A stretch of 64,000 nt of DNA from RGIG3178 sp942492795 (GTDB lineage: Bacteria > Bacillota > Clostridia > Christensenellales > QAND01), in assembly GCA_942492795.1 (NCBI GenBank), contig OW818639.1, positions 1,054,001-1,118,000 on the forward strand, in the 5' to 3' direction. Position 1 is the stretch's first letter; the number at the start of each line of letters is the position of its first letter. This document shows positions 60,591-64,000 of this stretch, one piece after another. Under the pieces are notes generated by a model, which saw only the letters and a program-made list of their open reading frames with translations, was not told the origin of the DNA and did not search any database. Position numbers and translations under genes: made by a program.

Positions 60591-61115
60591 ATGCTGACTG
60601 AGGGTTTTGGCGCCACGATCCTGCCGATCGTATTGATGATTCTGGTGATCGTAGCGGCATACTATACGACCCGCGTCGTCTCAACGAACGCGCAGAGAAT
60701 CAACAAGGGAAAGTGCCTTCATATTATCGATCGGGTCATACTCGGAAAAGATAAGCAAATCTTATTGCTAGAAGCGGGCGATACGGTTTTTCTTCTGGGA
60801 ATATCCGTACAGAACATGACATCCCTCGGCTCACTTCCCAAAGCACAGTTCGAACAGTTTTTATCGGAAGAACCGGCACAGGACAACATGTCCGCCGGTT
60901 TTCCGGGCGTTTTCAAGCGTGTTGGAGAATACATGCAATCACGCAAGAGCGGTACCCAATCCCTACAGGGGTGGCTCAAACAACGCACCGCCAACAAACC
61001 TGTCACCAACAGAAAACACGCCAAGCAAGACGAAATTGACGATATGATGCATTCGATTGAAGCGCGCAGACAACGCATCAGGGAAAACGCCGGTTCACAG
61101 GACGACGCCGAATGA
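60591..61115 (+). CDS. fliO: Flagellar biosynthesis protein FliO
   Basis: 174 residues: one membrane helix (about 8-27, ATILPIVLMILVIVAAYYTT), a conserved KCLHIIDRVILGKDKQILLLEAGD segment typical of FliO, and a long basic cytoplasmic tail. FliO assists FliP assembly in the export gate. ATG 60591 follows GGAGACCGGG. It overlaps fliP by 4 nt. Confidence 0.87.
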   Translation: MLTEGFGATILPIVLMILVIVAAYYTTRVVSTNAQRINKGKCLHIIDRVILGKDKQILLLEAGDTVFLLGISVQNMTSLGSLPKAQFEQFLSEEPAQDNMSAGFPGVFKRVGEYMQSRKSGTQSLQGWLKQRTANKPVTNRKHAKQDEIDDMMHSIEARRQRIRENAGSQDDAE

Positions 61116-61879
61116 AAAAGATCGGCCTTGGAAAATCAAAAAGAGCGGCCAAAATGCTGCTCGTCATATGTCTTATTGTATTTGCCGCCATGCTGGTCGG
61201 CTGCTCGTCGGTTTCCAATACGGACACCTCTATCGGCGCAATTTTAGGCGGCGAATCCAACACCGTCAAGATTCTGGTGCTGATGACCGTATTGACGATT
61301 TTGCCGTCTATACTGATCATGCTTACGGGCTTTACCCGCATCATCATCGTGCTTTCTCTTGTCAGAAACGGTCTCGGGCTGCAGCAAATGCCCCCCAACC
61401 AGGTTCTGATCGGGTTAGCGCTTTTTTTAACGTTTTTTACGATGTCGCCGGTGGTCACCACCATCAATACCAATGCATACCAGCCGTATGTGGCAAAGAC
61501 CATCAACGAAGAGCAGGCTGTAACGGAAGCGATGAAGCCCATCCGGGAATTCATGCTCCGGCAGACATACAAGACCGATCTGGAGTTTTTCATGTCCATG
61601 TCCCCTTCCGATCAAAGCGCTGAAAGCCTCGATAATGTCGCGACATCAACCCTTATCCCGGCATTTGTCACCAGCGAGATCAAGCGCGGATTTCAGATAG
61701 GACTGTATATCTATATCCCGTTTATCGTCATCGACATGATCGTAGCTTCCACGCTGATGTCCATGGGCATGATGATGCTGCCGCCCACGGTCATTTCCCT
61801 GCCGTTTAAGCTGCTGCTGTTCGTGCTGGTCAACGGATGGACGCTCACGGTCAAAACGCTTTTGCAAAGCTTCGGCTGA
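61112..61879 (+). CDS. fliP: Flagellar export gate protein FliP
   Basis: 255 residues with FliP hallmarks (TGFTRIIIVLSLVRNGLGLQQMPPNQVLIGLALFLTFF, FMSMGMMMLPPTVISLPFKLLLF). It starts within the fliO stop. The N-terminal 35 residues look like a lipoprotein signal: basic KKIGLGKSKRAAK, hydrophobic core and the lipobox AMLVGC. FliP in many bacteria has a cleaved signal, but a lipobox is unusual. The protein forms the core of the export gate with FliQ and FliR. Confidence 0.94.
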   Translation: MKKIGLGKSKRAAKMLLVICLIVFAAMLVGCSSVSNTDTSIGAILGGESNTVKILVLMTVLTILPSILIMLTGFTRIIIVLSLVRNGLGLQQMPPNQVLIGLALFLTFFTMSPVVTTINTNAYQPYVAKTINEEQAVTEAMKPIREFMLRQTYKTDLEFFMSMSPSDQSAESLDNVATSTLIPAFVTSEIKRGFQIGLYIYIPFIVIDMIVASTLMSMGMMMLPPTVISLPFKLLLFVLVNGWTLTVKTLLQSFG

Positions 61880-61916
61880 TATGCGCCGCGTTTATATCGA
61901 AGAAAGGAGCGCAGAA

Positions 61917-62186
61917 ATGGAACAAACACAGGTTGTGACCCTGATCTCGGATGCCATACATACCATATTGATCGTGTCACTGCCATTGCTGTTGACGGCG
62001 ATGATCATAGGAATCGTCATCTCCATTTTTCAGGCGGCTACGCAGATAAACGAGCAGACGCTGTCGTTTGTTCCCAAACTCTTCGGTATTTTGCTCTCGA
62101 TGCTGATATTCGGGGGATGGATGCTGTCGACTCTTTCGGATTTTATGATCCGCGTATTCTCCTATATCAACGGGATGGGGAGGTAG
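61917..62186 (+). CDS. fliQ: Flagellar export gate protein FliQ
   Basis: 89 residues with two membrane helices and the FliQ pattern (IGIVISIFQAATQINEQTLSFVPKL). ATG 61917 follows AAAGGAGCG. fliR follows eight nt later. Confidence 0.94.
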   Translation: MEQTQVVTLISDAIHTILIVSLPLLLTAMIIGIVISIFQAATQINEQTLSFVPKLFGILLSMLIFGGWMLSTLSDFMIRVFSYINGMGR

Positions 62187-62193
62187 TGCGGCA

Positions 62194-62982
62194 TTGGAGA
62201 AACTCGTAGCAACAATCAGCGCATACCAGGGGTTTTTTATGCTCTTGTTTTTCCGGGTGTCCGCTCTGATGATCTCCTCGCCACTGTTCGGACGTAAAAG
62301 CGTCCCGAATGTCGCCAAGGTCGGCATCTGTCTGATCCTGACATACGTGCTGTTTATGGCGGCTCCGAAACTTGAAAATATCCAATTCGCTTCGATCGTA
62401 GAGTTCGTGTTTTTGTGCGCCAAGGAACTTCTGTTCGGGATCGTATTGGGATATGTCACAACGCTGTTCTTCTCCATCACACACATCGCCGGATATCTTA
62501 TCGACATGCATATGGGTTTTGGCATGGTCAACGTGATGGATATGCAGAATACCGTAAGCGTTCCTGTCACGGGCAACATGCTCTATGTTTTGATGATGCT
62601 GTCGTTTTTGAGCGTCAACGGCCTTCACCGGCTGATCTACATACTCAAAACAGCGGTTGAACAGATCCCGATAGGCCATGTCACCATCAGCGCGAATATC
62701 GCGGTCGTGGCGTTGGAGGTATTTGTACTGGCATTTGTGTTGGCAGTCAACGTTGCGATCCCGGTGATCGCATCGGGTCTTTTGGGTGAACTGGTAATGG
62801 GATTTATCATGCGGATTGCCCCGCAGATGAATATGTTCGTCATCGGCCTCCCGCTTAAAGTCCTGTTGGGATTGCTGATACTGCTTCTGATCATGCCTGC
62901 CTATGTAGCTTTTACCAACGCAATCTTTGAGCGGATGTTCGAGTCCATCGGCAAAATGTTGCAGGGACTGGTGCACGCATGA
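62194..62982 (+). CDS. fliR: Flagellar export gate protein FliR
   Basis: 262 residues with about six membrane helices and FliR-like RVSALMISSPLFGRKSVP and PVTGNMLYVLMMLSFLSVNG segments. It starts at TTG 62194 after GGGGAGG. Its stop overlaps flhB by 4 nt (ATGA). Confidence 0.93.
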   Translation: MEKLVATISAYQGFFMLLFFRVSALMISSPLFGRKSVPNVAKVGICLILTYVLFMAAPKLENIQFASIVEFVFLCAKELLFGIVLGYVTTLFFSITHIAGYLIDMHMGFGMVNVMDMQNTVSVPVTGNMLYVLMMLSFLSVNGLHRLIYILKTAVEQIPIGHVTISANIAVVALEVFVLAFVLAVNVAIPVIASGLLGELVMGFIMRIAPQMNMFVIGLPLKVLLGLLILLLIMPAYVAFTNAIFERMFESIGKMLQGLVHA

Positions 62983-64000
62983 GCCAGCAGAGCGGGGATA
63001 AAACCGAACAAGCGTCGCAAAAAAAGCGACGGGAAGCCAGAGAAAAAGGCCAGGTCTTTAAAAGTGCGGATCTGACCACCGCATGCTCGCTTCTGGTGGT
63101 TTTCGGGGCGTTGTCCACGTTCGGGACACGGCTGGCAACGGGCTTGCAATCGCTGATGGTATCGTTCTTCGGCGGAGAAACCCTACCGGATTTGATCAAC
63201 GTCGCAGCGATCAAGCCGATCATGGGCTCGGTCATCCTCCAAATGGTGACGCTGCTGCTGCCGGTCATGGGTGCAGCGGTAGCCTCGGGAGTGCTGATCA
63301 ACGTTTTGCAGGTGGGATTCCTGTTCTCAACCAAAGCGGCGGCTCCCAAGATGAGCCATTTGAATCCGTTGGAGGGGCTCAAGCGAATGTTTTCCAAACG
63401 CTCGCTTGTGGAACTGATCAAAGCCGTCGTCAAGCTGGCGGTGCTCGTTTGGGTGGCTTACGGGGAGTACGGCGAAGCGGTAAAGCAGATGCCGGGATTT
63501 ATGGCAGGGAACCTGTCCTCATCCATCCGTGCGACCGTGCAGATGCTCATGGCGGTGGCGTTTAAACTGATCATCGCGCTGATGATCATGGCGCCGTTTG
63601 ATTATCTGTACCAGTGGTGGAGACACCGCAAGGACCTGATGATGACCAAACAGGAAGTGCGGGATGAACACCGGCTGCTTGAAGGAAATCCCAGTACCAA
63701 GAGCAGGATCCGCGCGAAACAGCGTGAAGTGAGCATGAGCCGAATGATGCATGCGATCAAGGATGCGGATGTCATCGTGACAAACCCCACGCATTATGCC
63801 ATTGCCATACAGTATCAGGAAGGCAAACAGGAAGCGCCGGTCATCTTGGCAAAGGGCAAGGACCTGATCGCGCAAAGGATCAAGGAAAAAGCCAGAGAAC
63901 ATAACATTGCGATTGTGGAAAATAAACCGGTAGCGAGGCACCTGTACTTCTTCTGTGAAATCGGGGATATGTTGCCGCAGGAGATGTTCCAGGCTGTGGC
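62979..64000 (+). CDS. flhB: Flagellar export switch protein FlhB (3' end beyond window)
   Basis: The frame is open to the window end, giving at least 340 residues. The N-terminus KTEQASQKKRREAREKGQV, four membrane helices and the autocleavage site NPTHYA (Asn269-Pro270) are diagnostic. The cut after Asn switches export from rod/hook to filament substrates. The start ATG lies within the fliR stop. The missing part should be about 20 residues. Confidence 0.96.
   Translation, partial: MSQQSGDKTEQASQKKRREAREKGQVFKSADLTTACSLLVVFGALSTFGTRLATGLQSLMVSFFGGETLPDLINVAAIKPIMGSVILQMVTLLLPVMGAAVASGVLINVLQVGFLFSTKAAAPKMSHLNPLEGLKRMFSKRSLVELIKAVVKLAVLVWVAYGEYGEAVKQMPGFMAGNLSSSIRATVQMLMAVAFKLIIALMIMAPFDYLYQWWRHRKDLMMTKQEVRDEHRLLEGNPSTKSRIRAKQREVSMSRMMHAIKDADVIVTNPTHYAIAIQYQEGKQEAPVILAKGKDLIAQRIKEKAREHNIAIVENKPVARHLYFFCEIGDMLPQEMFQAV

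Noticed and set aside
1..64000. CRISPR arrays, tRNA or rRNA genes, insertion sequences, prophage
   Set aside because: I looked for spaced direct repeats, tRNA cloverleaf sequences, transposase or integrase motifs and phage structural genes and saw none.

Overview
The window looks like chromosome from a motile, anaerobic member of the Firmicutes (Clostridia-like). The reasons are CheC/CheD-type chemotaxis genes, CdaA/CdaR, DegV, YaaR, a SpoIID-like wall protein, a four-subunit ferredoxin-dependent 2-oxoacid oxidoreductase, strong AGGAGG-type ribosome binding sites and both housekeeping and SigD-like promoters. I see no tRNA, rRNA, CRISPR array, insertion sequence or phage gene.

Positions 1-10,400 hold the end of a secreted SpoIID-type protein with four SH3b repeats, an HD-domain protein, a beta-CASP metallo-beta-lactamase protein, a 55-residue ribbon-helix-helix protein, glmS and a single-chain purL. 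Positions 10,400-18,920 hold the most unusual block: four tandem, nearly identical 553-residue PTS proteins. Each fuses mannose-family EIIC and EIID, and each has its own promoter, conserved structured leader and terminator. No EIIA or EIIB is present anywhere in the window. Convergent to them is pyruvate carboxylase, followed by an ECF S-component, azlC/azlD, a Crp/Fnr regulator with a near-perfect operator over its promoter, and a three-gene ABC importer.

Positions 27,650-36,000 hold a candidate structured RNA (copy A), a lysophospholipase-like hydrolase, glpK, an ABC exporter pair, a DegV protein and three small lipoproteins. Positions 36,400-44,550 hold cdaA-cdaR (c-di-AMP synthesis and its regulator) with a COG2509-like flavoprotein, a membrane-anchored protein, a P-loop ATPase and the ferredoxin oxidoreductase operon.

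From 44,590 to the end the window is devoted to motility. A minus-strand operon runs cheC-cheD-cheY-cheA-HD-GYP gene-cheW-mcp from a SigD-type promoter. A divergent SigD-type promoter drives a probable cell-wall cysteine hydrolase, followed by fliD-fliS-flgN-like-yaaR-cheW. A second copy of the structured RNA (copy B) then precedes cheR-cheB, again behind a SigD-like promoter. Last comes flgB-flgC-fliE joined directly to fliO-fliP-fliQ-fliR-flhB. The usual fliF-to-fliY block is absent between fliE and fliO. The final gene, flhB, runs off the end.

The observations most worth following are the EIIC-EIID array with its leader RNA, the two-copy structured RNA with compensatory changes in three stems, and the SigD-linked hydrolase.
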